Source: DASXQK01 sp963724385
GTDB lineage: Bacteria; Pseudomonadota; Alphaproteobacteria; Dongiales; Dongiaceae
Assembly (NCBI GenBank): GCA_963724385.1
Contig: CAVRUJ010000001.1
Location: forward strand, 1,116,001-1,180,000
Direction of reading: 5' to 3'
DNA length: 64,000 nucleotides
The translations under genes and the position numbers were made by a program. The notes beneath the pieces were generated by a model that saw only the letters and a list, made by a program, of their open reading frames with translations, was not told where the DNA came from and made no database searches. Every line of letters begins with the position of its first letter. Position 1 is the first letter of the stretch. This document shows, one piece after another, positions 1-8,487 of the stretch.

Positions 1-1
1 T

Positions 2-373
2 CTCGACATCCGCGACTTCTTCGTCGACCGGCTGGCGGCCTGCGCCGCGGCGGGCGTCCCGGCGGAACGGATCGCCATCGATCCCGGCATCGGCTTCGGC
101 AAGAATGACCGGCACAACATCGCGATCCTTCAGGGTCTCGGATTCTTTCATGAACTCGGCGTTCCGATCCTCCTCGGCGTCTCGCGCAAGAGCTTCATCG
201 GGCGCTTGAGCCGGAAGGAACCGCCGAAGCAGCGCCTGGCAGGGTCCCTTGCCGCCGGTTTGGCCGGGCTCGACCGGGGCGTCCAGATTCTCCGGGTTCA
301 TGACGTGGCCGAGACGCGCCAGGCGACGGCCGTTTGGCAGGCCCTCGTTCACCCGGTATCATCGGCCCCATGA
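2..373 (+). CDS. folP: Dihydropteroate synthase, C-terminal part (cut by window edge)
   Basis: Only the last 123 residues are in the window. The enzyme condenses a dihydropterin pyrophosphate with p-aminobenzoate in folate synthesis in the cytoplasm. The fragment carries the pterin-binding loop IDPGIGFGK (codons from 77) and the GVSRKSFIG segment (codons from about 176), both diagnostic of the family, followed by the terminal helices. Its TGA overlaps the glmM ATG in an ATGA arrangement, so the two are translationally coupled; folP-glmM (usually behind ftsH) is a common proteobacterial order. The reading frame is intact to its stop. The N-terminus and promoter cannot be assessed. Confidence 0.93.
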   Translation, partial: LDIRDFFVDRLAACAAAGVPAERIAIDPGIGFGKNDRHNIAILQGLGFFHELGVPILLGVSRKSFIGRLSRKEPPKQRLAGSLAAGLAGLDRGVQILRVHDVAETRQATAVWQALVHPVSSAP

Positions 374-1725
374 CTCGCAAGCTTTTTGGCACCGACGGGC
401 TGCGCGGCACTGCCAACCGCGAACCGATCACCGCGCGTATCGCGCTCGAGCTGGCCTTGGCCGCCGGCGCCCAGTTCCGCCGGGGCAACCACCGCCATCG
501 GGTCGTCATCGGCAAGGACACGCGGCTTTCGGGTTACATGCTGGAGCCGGCGCTGGCCGCCGGCTTCGTTTCCATGGGCATGGACGCCATCATGCTCGGC
601 CCGCTCCCCACGCCGGCCGTGGCGATGCTGACCAGGTCGCTCCGGGCCGATGTCGGGGTCATGATCTCCGCCTCGCACAATCCCTATCAGGACAATGGCA
701 TCAAGTTGTTTGGCCCCGACGGCTACAAGCTGTCGGACCAGATCGAGGCGGCCATCGAAGCCAGGATGCGCGACGCCCACGCCTCGCTCGCCAAGCCCGA
801 GGCCCTCGGCCGGGCGGTGCGCCTCGAAGATGCCCGCGGCCGCTATATCGAATTCGTCAAGAACAGCTTTCCCAAGGGCCTCACCCTCGATGGCCTCAAG
901 ATCGTCGTCGACTGCGCCCATGGCGCCTCCTATCGCGTGGCGCCGACGGTGCTCGAAGAGCTGGGCGCCCAGGTGATCGCGATCGGGGTCGAACCCAACG
1001 GCACCAACATCAATCGCGACTGCGGCGCGACTGCGCCCGATGCCATGTGCAAGGCGGTGCTGGCCGAAGGCGCGCATCTTGGATTGGCGCTCGACGGCGA
1101 CGCCGACCGGCTCATCGTCGCCGACGAGAAGGGGCGCGTGCTGGACGGAGACCAGCTCATGGCCCTCATCGCGCGTTCCTGGGCGAGCGCGGGCAGGCTT
1201 GCGGGCGGCGCCATCGTAGCCACGGTGATGTCGAACCTCGCGCTCGAACGCTATCTTGCCGGCCTCGGCCTCCAGCTCCTGCGTACCCCGGTGGGCGACC
1301 GGTACGTCGTCGAGCGCATGCGCGCCGGGGGCTTCAACGTCGGCGGCGAGCAGTCGGGCCACATCATCCTGTCGGATTTCATCACCACCGGCGACGGGCT
1401 GATCGCGGCGCTCCAAGTCCTGGCCGTGCTGGTGGCCTCGGCCAGGCCGGCAAGCGAGACCGGCCGGGTCTTCGACCCGCTGCCCCAGCGCCTCAGGAGC
1501 CTGAAGGTCGAAGCGACGGCAAAACCGCTCGACAGCGCCGGCGTAAAGGCGGCAATCCGCGACGCCGAGGCAGCGCTGGGCACGGCGGGCAGAATTCTGG
1601 TGCGCAAGTCGGGCACCGAGCCCGTCATCCGCGTCATGGCCGAAGGCGAAGACGAAGTCGTCGTGGGTCAGGCGATCGACGTCGTCATCCGCGCCATCGA
1701 AGCCGCGCTCACCGCCGCGGCGTAG
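370..1725 (+). CDS. glmM: Phosphoglucosamine mutase
   Basis: Converts glucosamine-6-phosphate to glucosamine-1-phosphate, the entry to UDP-GlcNAc for peptidoglycan and lipopolysaccharide. The 451-residue length is normal. The ATG overlapping the folP stop is chosen because it gives the canonical N-terminus MTRKLFGTDGLRG. Visible motifs are the phosphoserine loop ISASHNP with Ser102, the Mg-binding loop DGDADR (242-247), the sugar-binding GEQSGH (326-331) and the C-terminal phosphate-binding RKSGTEP (412-418). All catalytic motifs are intact. The stop codon is immediately followed by a long palindrome that could end the transcript. Confidence 0.97.
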   Translation: MTRKLFGTDGLRGTANREPITARIALELALAAGAQFRRGNHRHRVVIGKDTRLSGYMLEPALAAGFVSMGMDAIMLGPLPTPAVAMLTRSLRADVGVMISASHNPYQDNGIKLFGPDGYKLSDQIEAAIEARMRDAHASLAKPEALGRAVRLEDARGRYIEFVKNSFPKGLTLDGLKIVVDCAHGASYRVAPTVLEELGAQVIAIGVEPNGTNINRDCGATAPDAMCKAVLAEGAHLGLALDGDADRLIVADEKGRVLDGDQLMALIARSWASAGRLAGGAIVATVMSNLALERYLAGLGLQLLRTPVGDRYVVERMRAGGFNVGGEQSGHIILSDFITTGDGLIAALQVLAVLVASARPASETGRVFDPLPQRLRSLKVEATAKPLDSAGVKAAIRDAEAALGTAGRILVRKSGTEPVIRVMAEGEDEVVVGQAIDVVIRAIEAALTAAA

Positions 1726-1772
1726 AGCCTGATCGTCTCAAGCCTGTTTGGCTTGAGACGTGAATCAGGCTC
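1725..1772. repeat. Long interrupted palindrome behind glmM
   Basis: Outer arms GAGCCTGAT (1725-1733) and ATCAGGCTC (1764-1772) enclose inner arms CGTCTCAAGCC (1734-1744) and GGCTTGAGACG (1750-1760) around a TGTTT loop. All 20 arm positions pair perfectly; the only interruption is TGA at 1761-1763. It starts at the last base of the glmM stop codon. It may act as a 3' mRNA stabiliser or attenuator. There is no T-run, so it is not a textbook intrinsic terminator. Confidence 0.8.
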
Positions 1773-1786
1773 TAAATCCAACATGT

Positions 1787-1836
1787 AGAGCAAGATTCAC
1801 GGGTCAGCTTGAGTCAAGCTGACCCGATCTTGCTCT
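1787..1836. repeat. Second long palindrome in the glmM-mocR gap
   Basis: Arms AGAGCAAGAT (1787-1796) and ATCTTGCTCT (1827-1836) enclose GGGTCAGCTTGA (1801-1812) and TCAAGCTGACCC (1814-1825), which pair perfectly around a single G. It has the same two-tier design as the palindrome just upstream but a different sequence. It lies between convergent genes, so transcripts from both sides could fold it. Confidence 0.8.
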
Positions 1837-1845
1837 TGCGCTACA

Positions 1846-1953
1846 CCCTCACCCTCCCGCCGCTACGCGTCGGGCCCCTCGTCGATCCGCGTTGCGGATC
1901 GACCCCGCTACGCGGGCAAGGGGCCTATTGCGTCAGCAATGGGAAGGTGAGGG
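1846..1953. repeat. CCCTCACC-armed palindromic element, copy 1
   Basis: Outer arms CCCTCACC (1846-1853) and GGTGAGGG (1946-1953) frame inner palindromes, including a perfect 10-bp stem GTCGATCCGC/GCGGATCGAC (1881-1890, 1894-1903). A second, shorter element with the same outer arms lies behind the threonine aldolase gene at 20124-20188. Small palindromic intergenic repeats of this kind are common in proteobacterial genomes. The right arm abuts the stop codon of the MocR gene. Confidence 0.65.
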
Positions 1954-1955
1954 CG

Positions 1956-3338
1956 TCAGACGACGAGGCCATCGCTGGCCGGGCCTTCACGCAGAAGGGC
2001 GACCAGGCGAGTAAGGCCATCGGCGAGCTGCTCCGTGCTGCTGGCTGAAGATACGCAAAGCCGGATCGCCTCGGGTGCCGGAAGGTCAGTCGCGAAGACT
2101 TCGGCGCCGCGCAGGCGAAGGCCGCGACGGGCGCCGGCGGCGACCAGGTCGTTGGCGCGCCAGGGTGTGGGCAGATGGAGCATGCCGAAGAAGCTCGAGG
2201 GATGGGCGCGGTAGTCGAAGCTTTCCAGCAGCTTCGCGGCGAGCGCCTGGCGCTCGGCGGCGGCGCTGCGTTGCGCGGCGGCGAGAGTGTCGGCAGCGCC
2301 ATCGACGATCCAGCGCGTCACGATCTCCGCCGTCAACGGGGGCGCCATCCAGATGGTGGCCCTGAGCGCGTTGACGAAGGCTGCCTCCCGGCCCTTGGGC
2401 AGGGCGAGGTAGCCGACGCGCAGGCCCGGTGCCAGGGATTTCGAGGTTCCGACCAGGTAATGCCCCAGATCGGGCAAGAGCTCCGTCAAGGTCGGACGCG
2501 CTCCGGCAAGAAAGCCGTACACGTCGTCCTCGATCACCGGGAGCCGGTGCCTCGCCGCGACCGCGGCGATGGCCTCGCGCCGAGACGGCGACATGATGGC
2601 GCCGGTCGGGTTCTGCAGGTTGGGCATGCAGAAGAGCGCGCTGGCGCGCTCCGTCCGGCAGGCTGCGTCCAAGCCTTCCGGCAGCAGCCCCTCGTCGTCC
2701 ATGGGTAGGCTCTTCAGCCTCAGATTCAAGGCGGCCGCCATGGTCTTGACGCCGGAATAGGTGAGGGATTCGGTGAGCAACAGTTCGCCCGGCTTGGCGA
2801 GCCCGCGCAGGGCGACGCTGATGGCGTGCTGCGCGCCGAGTGTAATGAGGATCTGCTCCGGCGCTACCGAGAGGCCATGGCGCGCGATCCAGGCCGCGCC
2901 GGCCGCGCGGTGGTGGGCCATGCCGCCGTGTGGCTGGTAATCCAGCAGCGAGCCGACGCCGCCATCCCGCGCCAGCTCGCCCAAGGTGCGCTGGAAAAGC
3001 GCGTCGCCGGCATGGGGCGGCGGAAAGGCGAGACTGAGCTCGATGGCGCCGTCCGCCTGGGGTTGCAGCGAGCCCAGCTGAGGGGAGGCCTGGCCCGGCG
3101 CGGCGAGAAAGCTTCCACGCCCCACATGGCCCGCCACCAGGCCCCGGCGCTGAGCTTCGGCATAGCCGCGGGTTACCGTGCCCACCGTCACGCCAAGGCG
3201 ATAGGCGAGCTCGCGATGGGTCGGCAGGCGCTCGCCGGCTTTCAGGCGACCCTGTCGAAGGTCGGTGGCGATGGCCTCGGCGATGGCCTGGTAACGAGGG
3301 CCTTCGTAGGCGGAAAGGTCCGGTTGCCAAGATGTCAT
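1956..3338 (-). CDS. MocR-type transcriptional regulator (GntR winged helix fused to a PLP aminotransferase fold)
   Basis: A 460-residue protein. Residues about 16-78 form a GntR winged helix (YQAIAEAIATDLRQGRLKAG, then LPTHRELAYRLGV), followed by a fold-type-I aminotransferase domain with NPTG (243-246), DDVY (271-274) and the PLP lysine in GTSKS (Lys300). MocR proteins sense PLP or amino compounds and usually control a divergent gene; here the divergent genes are a DUF1127 protein, a PhzF-family enzyme and AzlCD. The start MTSWQPDL (ATG at 3338) is preferred because domain homology begins there. A further in-frame start at 3374 lies upstream of the likely promoter. The ligand is unknown. 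Confidence 0.9.
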   Translation of the reverse strand: MTSWQPDLSAYEGPRYQAIAEAIATDLRQGRLKAGERLPTHRELAYRLGVTVGTVTRGYAEAQRRGLVAGHVGRGSFLAAPGQASPQLGSLQPQADGAIELSLAFPPPHAGDALFQRTLGELARDGGVGSLLDYQPHGGMAHHRAAGAAWIARHGLSVAPEQILITLGAQHAISVALRGLAKPGELLLTESLTYSGVKTMAAALNLRLKSLPMDDEGLLPEGLDAACRTERASALFCMPNLQNPTGAIMSPSRREAIAAVAARHRLPVIEDDVYGFLAGARPTLTELLPDLGHYLVGTSKSLAPGLRVGYLALPKGREAAFVNALRATIWMAPPLTAEIVTRWIVDGAADTLAAAQRSAAAERQALAAKLLESFDYRAHPSSFFGMLHLPTPWRANDLVAAGARRGLRLRGAEVFATDLPAPEAIRLCVSSASSTEQLADGLTRLVALLREGPASDGLVV

Positions 3339-3344
3339 GGTGAC

Positions 3345-3382
3345 AATGTATGTCTTGACCCGAAATTGTGTCAATAGATAAT
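3345..3382. promoter_or_regulatory. Divergent promoter region between mocR and the DUF1127 gene
   Basis: Rightward: TTGACC (3355-3360), a 16-nt spacer, then GATAAT (3377-3382), about 44 nt before the DUF1127 ATG. Leftward: TTGACA (complement of 3369-3374), an 18-nt spacer, then TACATT (complement of 3345-3350). The leftward start site would fall at or very near the mocR ATG, suggesting a leaderless or very short leader. The two core promoters overlap, which fits regulation of both by MocR. Confidence 0.45.
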
Positions 3383-3425
3383 GGTATTGTAGTGACGCAA
3401 ACTAACGAGCAATGACAGGTGCAAC

Positions 3426-3650
3426 ATGGAAGCGCTTCGCCTCCGCCATAGGCTCGACCATCGAGGTATCGCAGTCGTCGGTCATTGCACTCGGGTTATC
3501 TCCAGGGTCATCGACCGCCTTTGGGAGTGGCACGGCCGCGCTCGGGAACGCCGGCAACTCTCAGCTCTCAGCGATTCCATGCTGAAGGACATCGGTGTCA
3601 GCCGCGCGGAAGCGTCGACCGAGTTCGAGAAGCCGTTCTGGCGCTCATAG
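3426..3650 (+). CDS. DUF1127 small protein
   Basis: A 74-residue basic protein. The C-terminal half has the DUF1127 (YjiS-like) pattern: an arginine-rich helix, then LSALSDSMLKDIGVSRAEA and the terminal KPFWR. Members of this family in alphaproteobacteria have been linked to RNA binding and phosphate or stress responses, but the role of this copy is not known. It is the first gene rightward from the divergent MocR promoter and lies 38 nt before the PhzF-family gene, probably on the same transcript. Confidence 0.85.
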   Translation: MEALRLRHRLDHRGIAVVGHCTRVISRVIDRLWEWHGRARERRQLSALSDSMLKDIGVSRAEASTEFEKPFWRS

Positions 3651-3688
3651 GCCGTCTGCTAACCTCAACTCCAATTCGGAGCCGCAAC

Positions 3689-4474
3689 ATGGAATTGCCG
3701 CTGTATCAGGTTGATGCTTTCACCGACCGCCTTTTCGGCGGCAACCCGGCCGGGGTCTGCCCGCTCGATCGCTGGCTTCCCGACGGGACCATGCAGGCGA
3801 TCGCGGCGGAGAACAACGTGGCCGAGACGGCCTTCTTCCGGCGTGAAGGAGATGCCTATCGTCTGCGCTGGTTCACGCCCACGGTCGAGGTCGAGCTCTG
3901 CGGTCATGCGACCTTGGCGAGCGCCTATGTGATCTCCAGCTTCCTCGATCCCGGCTGCAAGGGCATGGCATTCGACAGCCGCAGCGGGCGGCTCACGGTG
4001 ACGCGGACCGGCGATTTCTTCGTCCTCGATTTCCCTTCGCGCCCGCCGGCGCCGGTCGAGAACCCGGCGGTCGGCCGGGCCTTGGGCCGCGCTCCGCGCG
4101 CCTTGCTTGCTTCCACGCAGTACCTGGCCGTCTTCGACAGCGCCGCGGAAGTGGCCGCGCTCGCGCCCGACATGGCCGCTCTTGCCGCTCTTGACCGCGA
4201 CGGCGTGATCGCGACGGCGCCAGGCCTGGACGGCGTCGACTATGTCGCCCGTTTCTTCGCCCCCCAGGCCGGCATCCCTGAAGACCCCGCCACCGGCATG
4301 GCCCAATGCACCCTCGTTCCCTATTGGGCGGGAAGGCTCGGCAAGAAACAGCTGACCGGCCGGCAGATCTCACAGCGCATCGGCGACTTCGCCTGCGAGC
4401 TTGCCGGCGACCGGGTGAAGATCGGCGGCAAGGCCGTCTGCTATTTCAAGGGCAGCATCACCCTCGATGCCTGA
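3689..4474 (+). CDS. PhzF-family isomerase/epimerase
   Basis: 261 residues with the two-lobed PhzF/diaminopimelate-epimerase-like fold. The catalytic glutamate lies in NNVAETAFF (Glu46), CGHAT is at 71-75, and the second lobe has the DPATGMA motif. PhzF proteins isomerise small acids through acid-base catalysis; the substrate here cannot be read from the sequence. ATG 3689 is used because it gives the standard family N-terminus (MELPLYQVDAFTDR). The gene overlaps azlC by 8 nt, so it is coupled to a branched-chain amino acid exporter and may act on a related metabolite. Confidence 0.9.
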   Translation: MELPLYQVDAFTDRLFGGNPAGVCPLDRWLPDGTMQAIAAENNVAETAFFRREGDAYRLRWFTPTVEVELCGHATLASAYVISSFLDPGCKGMAFDSRSGRLTVTRTGDFFVLDFPSRPPAPVENPAVGRALGRAPRALLASTQYLAVFDSAAEVAALAPDMAALAALDRDGVIATAPGLDGVDYVARFFAPQAGIPEDPATGMAQCTLVPYWAGRLGKKQLTGRQISQRIGDFACELAGDRVKIGGKAVCYFKGSITLDA

Positions 4475-5186
4475 AGCGGCAACAGCGCCGGCGCACCGCG
4501 GGACCGATGAGTTCCTGCTCGGCGCCTGGCAGATGCTGCCGCTGCTCATCGCCGTCGTTCCCTTCGCCCTCATCATGGGCGCGCTCTGCGCCGAGAAGGG
4601 CATGAGCCCGCTGGAAACGGCGCTGATGGGCGCGCTCGTTTTCGCCGGCTCGTCACAGTTCGTCGCCGCCGGCCTTTGGCAGCATCCAATCCCGATGCTC
4701 GCTATCGTCGCCAGCACCGCGCTCATCAATTCGCGCCATCTCCTGATGGGTGCCGCGCTGGCGCCCAGCATGGGTGCCTTCGGCCGGCCACGCTCCTATC
4801 TCGCGCTGTTCTTCATGGCCGACGAGAACTGGGCCATGGCCATGCGCCGGGCGGCGGCCGGCCATCTTACGGCCAGCTACTACTTCGGGCTCTCCGTGCC
4901 GTTCTATCTCTCCTGGGTCCTGTGGACCACCATCGGCAACCTGATCGGCGGGGTGATCGCCGATCCCAAGCGCTTCGGCTTCGATTTCGCCTTCGCCGCC
5001 GTGTTCCTGGTCATCCTCCTCTCGCTCAACAAGGCCAGGCGCAACCTGCTGCCAGTCGCGGTCAGCGCCGCCGCGGCACTCGCCGCCTGGAAGCTCCTGC
5101 CGGGTTCCGCCTACATCTTCGTCGGCGGCCTGGCCGGGACGCTCGCAGGCGCTCTCGCCTGGCAAAGGCCGAGCCATGCGCCTTGA
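4467..5186 (+). CDS. azlC: AzlC-family branched-chain amino acid exporter, large subunit
   Basis: 239 residues, strongly hydrophobic, with the AzlC signature region around FAGSSQFVAAGL and INSRHLLMGAAL and several predicted membrane spans. AzlC with AzlD forms a two-component inner-membrane exporter of branched-chain amino acids and analogues. It overlaps the PhzF gene upstream and azlD downstream (11 nt), so the three are one translationally coupled unit, plausibly controlled by the MocR protein. Confidence 0.92.
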   Translation: MPEAATAPAHRGTDEFLLGAWQMLPLLIAVVPFALIMGALCAEKGMSPLETALMGALVFAGSSQFVAAGLWQHPIPMLAIVASTALINSRHLLMGAALAPSMGAFGRPRSYLALFFMADENWAMAMRRAAAGHLTASYYFGLSVPFYLSWVLWTTIGNLIGGVIADPKRFGFDFAFAAVFLVILLSLNKARRNLLPVAVSAAAALAAWKLLPGSAYIFVGGLAGTLAGALAWQRPSHAP

Positions 5187-5478
5187 CCCGGCCACGCTTC
5201 TCACCTGGCTTGGCATGATGGCCGTCACTTATGGCGCGCGCGCCGGCGGCTATTGGCTGGTGCAGCGCTATGCGCTCAGCGGCCGCGTCAAGGCGGCGCT
5301 GGAAGCGGTGCCCATGGCGGTGCTGACGGCCATCATCGCGCCTACGGTGTTGGCGACTGGCCCGGCCGAGACCCTTGCTGCCGTGGCGACCCTCGTCATC
5401 GCCTGGCGCCTGCCGGCGCTGGCGGCAGTGGCAGGCGGCGTCGTGACGGTGGTGCTGCTGCGGATGGTGATGGCCTAG
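5176..5478 (+). CDS. azlD: AzlD-family exporter, small subunit
   Basis: 100 residues with three to four membrane segments and the AzlD pattern (MAVTYGARAGGYW, then AVPMAVLTAIIAP). It is the partner of AzlC. The start lies inside the azlC 3' end. The last gene of the mocR-linked group; the next gene is convergent. Confidence 0.9.
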   Translation: MRLDPATLLTWLGMMAVTYGARAGGYWLVQRYALSGRVKAALEAVPMAVLTAIIAPTVLATGPAETLAAVATLVIAWRLPALAAVAGGVVTVVLLRMVMA

Positions 5479-5547
5479 GCGTTTCGGATTCTCGGCAAGC
5501 GCGCCGTGGGTGGGCGACTTGCCCATGGGCTTGGCCAACCGCCCCGG

Positions 5548-6255
5548 TCAGTGCTGACAAGTGGCGGCTAGCCCGCCGCGACCCCCCGTTCGCGCAAATC
5601 TCAAGTGACCCTCCTTGATCCAAACTCGACAGCCCTCCGGTCCCGCTTTAGCCACGAGACGGCTTCCCACGGGCAACCGCAGCCAGGAGTGCTTCGAGAA
5701 GATTTCGCCGGCCTCTGCGAAAGATCCCTCGAGTACCAGGATTTCGATCCCGCCTTCCGGTTCCAAGGTTACTTGGACATTTCGACCCCAGCGCTCCAGG
5801 CGGACATCCTCGCGCTCATCGCGGAACAATCTCACTGCCTCTCTGCCGCTCTGGCCGGCGACCGCGACCATCGGCATCCTGTTGGTGTCCGACTTCACAT
5901 GGGTGCGGTCGGCGGGATCGAACTGCCGAAGCTTGACGAAGAGGACGCAGCCGGTTTTGGAACCGGGCGTATGTCGGGATTGCGGCGGATTGCGGATATA
6001 GCTGCCGGCCGGGAAATCGCCATGCTCGTCCTGGAATACGCCTTCGAGCACGAGGAACTCCTCGCCCTCGTCGTGGACGTGGGGCGAGAAATGGCTATTG
6101 GGCGCGTAGCGTACGATGCTCGTCGCCCGTGCCACCTCGTCGCCGATGCGGTCGAGCATGCGTCGCTCGACCCCTGGCATGGGCGAGGCGGTCCAGCCGA
6201 GCCGGGCCGCGTGGACCGCGATCCGCTTGGAAAAGTCGGCATTCAATTCCATCAT
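5548..6255 (-). CDS. Bicupin protein, ChrR-like cupin
   Basis: 235 residues with two cupin-like domains. The first holds the metal-type motif HVHDEGEEFLVLEG and a downstream proline/histidine segment ending SRHTP; the second holds EGGIEILVLEGSF but has fewer histidines. This arrangement resembles ChrR-type cupins that sense oxidative signals or bind small molecules. No sigma factor gene is adjacent, so an anti-sigma role is not supported. ATG 6255 is chosen because GGAGG sits 5 nt upstream; ATG 6252 follows directly and is equally possible. Confidence 0.75.
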   Translation of the reverse strand: MMELNADFSKRIAVHAARLGWTASPMPGVERRMLDRIGDEVARATSIVRYAPNSHFSPHVHDEGEEFLVLEGVFQDEHGDFPAGSYIRNPPQSRHTPGSKTGCVLFVKLRQFDPADRTHVKSDTNRMPMVAVAGQSGREAVRLFRDEREDVRLERWGRNVQVTLEPEGGIEILVLEGSFAEAGEIFSKHSWLRLPVGSRLVAKAGPEGCRVWIKEGHLRFARTGGRGGLAATCQH

Positions 6256-6398
6256 CAGCGCCTCCGTCGGCCTGTACCCGATGCATGACTGGATCAGATA
6301 GCCAATCCGGCGCAAAATGAAAACAGATGGTACTCGCCAGGGCGCGCTTCGGGATGCGCGAGCAACGCCCGCTACGCGGTAGAAGAAGGATTTGAAAC

Positions 6399-7409
6399 AT
6401 GCCGGACGAAGTCAGTGCGAACTGGGGAGTTTCGGAGCACGCCGCAGAGCTGCACCGCTCCGCGCTCGTCTGGGACGACCACGGAGGCTTTGCCTATTCC
6501 AAGGCGCCGATCCTGAAGGACCTGGAGCGCTGGCGCGCCGCCGGCATCGACTACCTGTCGATCAATGCCGGCTATGACGTGATGCCATGGACGCTGACCT
6601 TGGAGGCGGTCTCGCAATACCGCCATTGGATCAGGACCCACTCCGAAGCGCTGGTCCAGGTCGAGACGGTCGACGACATCTTCCGCGCCCGCAAGGAAGG
6701 CAAGCTTGCGGTCACCTTCGACCTCGAAGGCATGAACGCGCTCAACGGCGACATCGGCATGGTGGATCTCTACTACCGGCTCGGCGTGCGCCAGATGCTG
6801 TTCGCCTACAACCGCAACAACCTCGCCGGCGGCGGATGCCATGACGAAGACATCGGCTTGACGGAGTTCGGGCGCGCGGTCGTGGCCGAGATGAATCGCG
6901 TCGGCATGGTCGTCGATTGCTCCCATTGCTCCTACAAGACCTCCATGGAAGCGATCGAAGCCTCCACGGCGCCGGTCATCTTCAGCCACGCCAACGCGCG
7001 CAAGCTGTGGGACCACGAGCGCAATATCCGGGACGACCAGATCAAAGCCTGCGCGGCGACCGGCGGCGTCGTCGGCGTCACCGGCGTCGGCAGGTTCCTC
7101 GGGCCCAACGGCCATACGATCGAGCACCTGGTCGAACACATCGACTACATGGTTGAGCTCATCGGTCCCGATCACGTCGGGTTCGGCATGGACAGCGTGC
7201 TGCACGTCCACAAGCCGAACCAGCCCTTCACCCGCAATCGCGAGTATTGGCCAGAGCGCCAGTATCCCGATAGCGGCTCCGGCTATATCCCGCCCGAAGG
7301 TGCGCCGCGCCTGACCCAGGCCTTGCTCGATCGCCAGTACAGCGAGAAGGATATCCGGGGCATCCTGGGCGAGAATTTCCTGCGCGTGGCCAAGCAGGTG
7401 TGGAAGTAG
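6399..7409 (+). CDS. Membrane dipeptidase family (peptidase M19) protein
   Basis: 336 residues with the M19 barrel: the bridging glutamate in TFDLEG, metal histidines in CSHCS and FSHANAR, and the late aspartate in GFGMDS. The first family motif, normally His-x-Asp near the N-terminus, reads DDHGGF (His28 then Gly-Gly), so the expected aspartate ligand is absent by eye. That suggests an altered substrate or metal site. M19 enzymes cleave dipeptides with broad or D-residue specificity. The following homocysteine-methyltransferase-like gene starts 32 nt downstream, suggesting an operon. Confidence 0.85.
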   Translation: MPDEVSANWGVSEHAAELHRSALVWDDHGGFAYSKAPILKDLERWRAAGIDYLSINAGYDVMPWTLTLEAVSQYRHWIRTHSEALVQVETVDDIFRARKEGKLAVTFDLEGMNALNGDIGMVDLYYRLGVRQMLFAYNRNNLAGGGCHDEDIGLTEFGRAVVAEMNRVGMVVDCSHCSYKTSMEAIEASTAPVIFSHANARKLWDHERNIRDDQIKACAATGGVVGVTGVGRFLGPNGHTIEHLVEHIDYMVELIGPDHVGFGMDSVLHVHKPNQPFTRNREYWPERQYPDSGSGYIPPEGAPRLTQALLDRQYSEKDIRGILGENFLRVAKQVWK

Positions 7410-7441
7410 GCGTTTTAGTACGAAGCAGGAGGGAATCAGGC

Positions 7442-8374
7442 TTGGCGAGACTCGGTTTTCGTGAGCGCCTGGCGACGGGCAAGCCGCTGGTGCTCGACGG
7501 CGCGATGGGCTCGGAATTGCAGCGCCGCGGCGTCTGGGTTTCCCATGGCGCAACCAAGGACAAGCTCGGCGCCTGGTCGGCCACCGCGATGCGCGACGCG
7601 CCGGAAGTGGTCCGTGAAGTCCATGAGGACTACTTCAAGGCCGGCGCCGATATCGCGACGACCAACAGCTTCTGGACCAATTCCGTGAAGCTCGGTCTCG
7701 TCGGCCTCGGGGACAAGGCGGCCGAATACACGCGGGCGGCAGGCAGGCTCGCCATCGAAGCCCGCGACCGCCTGCGCCCGGGTGCCTATGTCGCCGGCGG
7801 CATGGCGCCTCCCCATGGCGGCCGCGCGCCGGTCGACCCCATCGATCTGCCGCGCGAGTTCGCCATGCAGGCCCGGGCGTTGAAGGAGGCCGGCGTCGAC
7901 CTGCTGCTGGTCGAATACATCGGCTATGTCGACGACATCGTCGCGGCTATCGACGCGGTGCAGCCGGCAGGCCTTCCGATCATGCTCGGTCTTCGCCACA
8001 TCACCGATGAAGGCGACATGCAGGCGGGAGAGACGTTCGAGCAGCTCGTCACGGCATTGGGGCCGCGCAAGGTCGACGCGATCCTTCTCATGTGCAGCAA
8101 GCCCGCAGCCATCTCGGCCGGCTTGCCGAGGCTGCGTCAAGCCTTCGCCGGTCCGATCGGCGCCTATCCCAACATTGGCTACACCCGGGCCAGCGATCCT
8201 CTCGATGACGGGCATCAGTGGCATGGCCTCGATACGGAGTCCTATACGCCCCGGCATCTGGCCGAGGACGGCCGGACATGGCTCGCCATGGGTGCCCAGA
8301 TCCTGGGCGGTTGCTGTGCCACCACCCCGGATCACATCGCCGCACTGCGCAAGGTGGTGCCGGGGGCCCTCTAG
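7442..8374 (+). CDS. Homocysteine S-methyltransferase family protein
   Basis: 310 residues. The N-terminal LDGAMGSELQRRG and the zinc cysteines (Cys218 in LLMCSK, Cys291-Cys292 in GGCCAT) define the Hcy-binding barrel of the BHMT/MmuM/MetH-N family. These enzymes transfer a methyl group to homocysteine or a related thiol. The annotated start is TTG at 7442, because AGGAGG lies 9 nt upstream and MARLGFRERL fits the family; an upstream GTG at 7400 lies inside the dipeptidase gene. Methyl donor unknown. Confidence 0.85.
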   Translation: MARLGFRERLATGKPLVLDGAMGSELQRRGVWVSHGATKDKLGAWSATAMRDAPEVVREVHEDYFKAGADIATTNSFWTNSVKLGLVGLGDKAAEYTRAAGRLAIEARDRLRPGAYVAGGMAPPHGGRAPVDPIDLPREFAMQARALKEAGVDLLLVEYIGYVDDIVAAIDAVQPAGLPIMLGLRHITDEGDMQAGETFEQLVTALGPRKVDAILLMCSKPAAISAGLPRLRQAFAGPIGAYPNIGYTRASDPLDDGHQWHGLDTESYTPRHLAEDGRTWLAMGAQILGGCCATTPDHIAALRKVVPGAL

Positions 8375-8487
8375 CCCGGCCTCTTGCGACCGTCCCGGCT
8401 GTTTCCGCCGCCCGAACGTGCTCCGCCTTGCCGCGCTCCGGCAAACCGGCTATTAGCCCTTGGTATCCCCGTCCTTCGAGGTGCCCT

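Noticed and set aside
349..1416. Long minus-strand frame opposite glmM
   Set aside because: Antisense open frame common in GC-rich DNA; no domain pattern.
249..1763. Long plus-strand frame over glmM
   Set aside because: Arginine- and glycine-rich composition without motifs; glmM in another frame explains the region.
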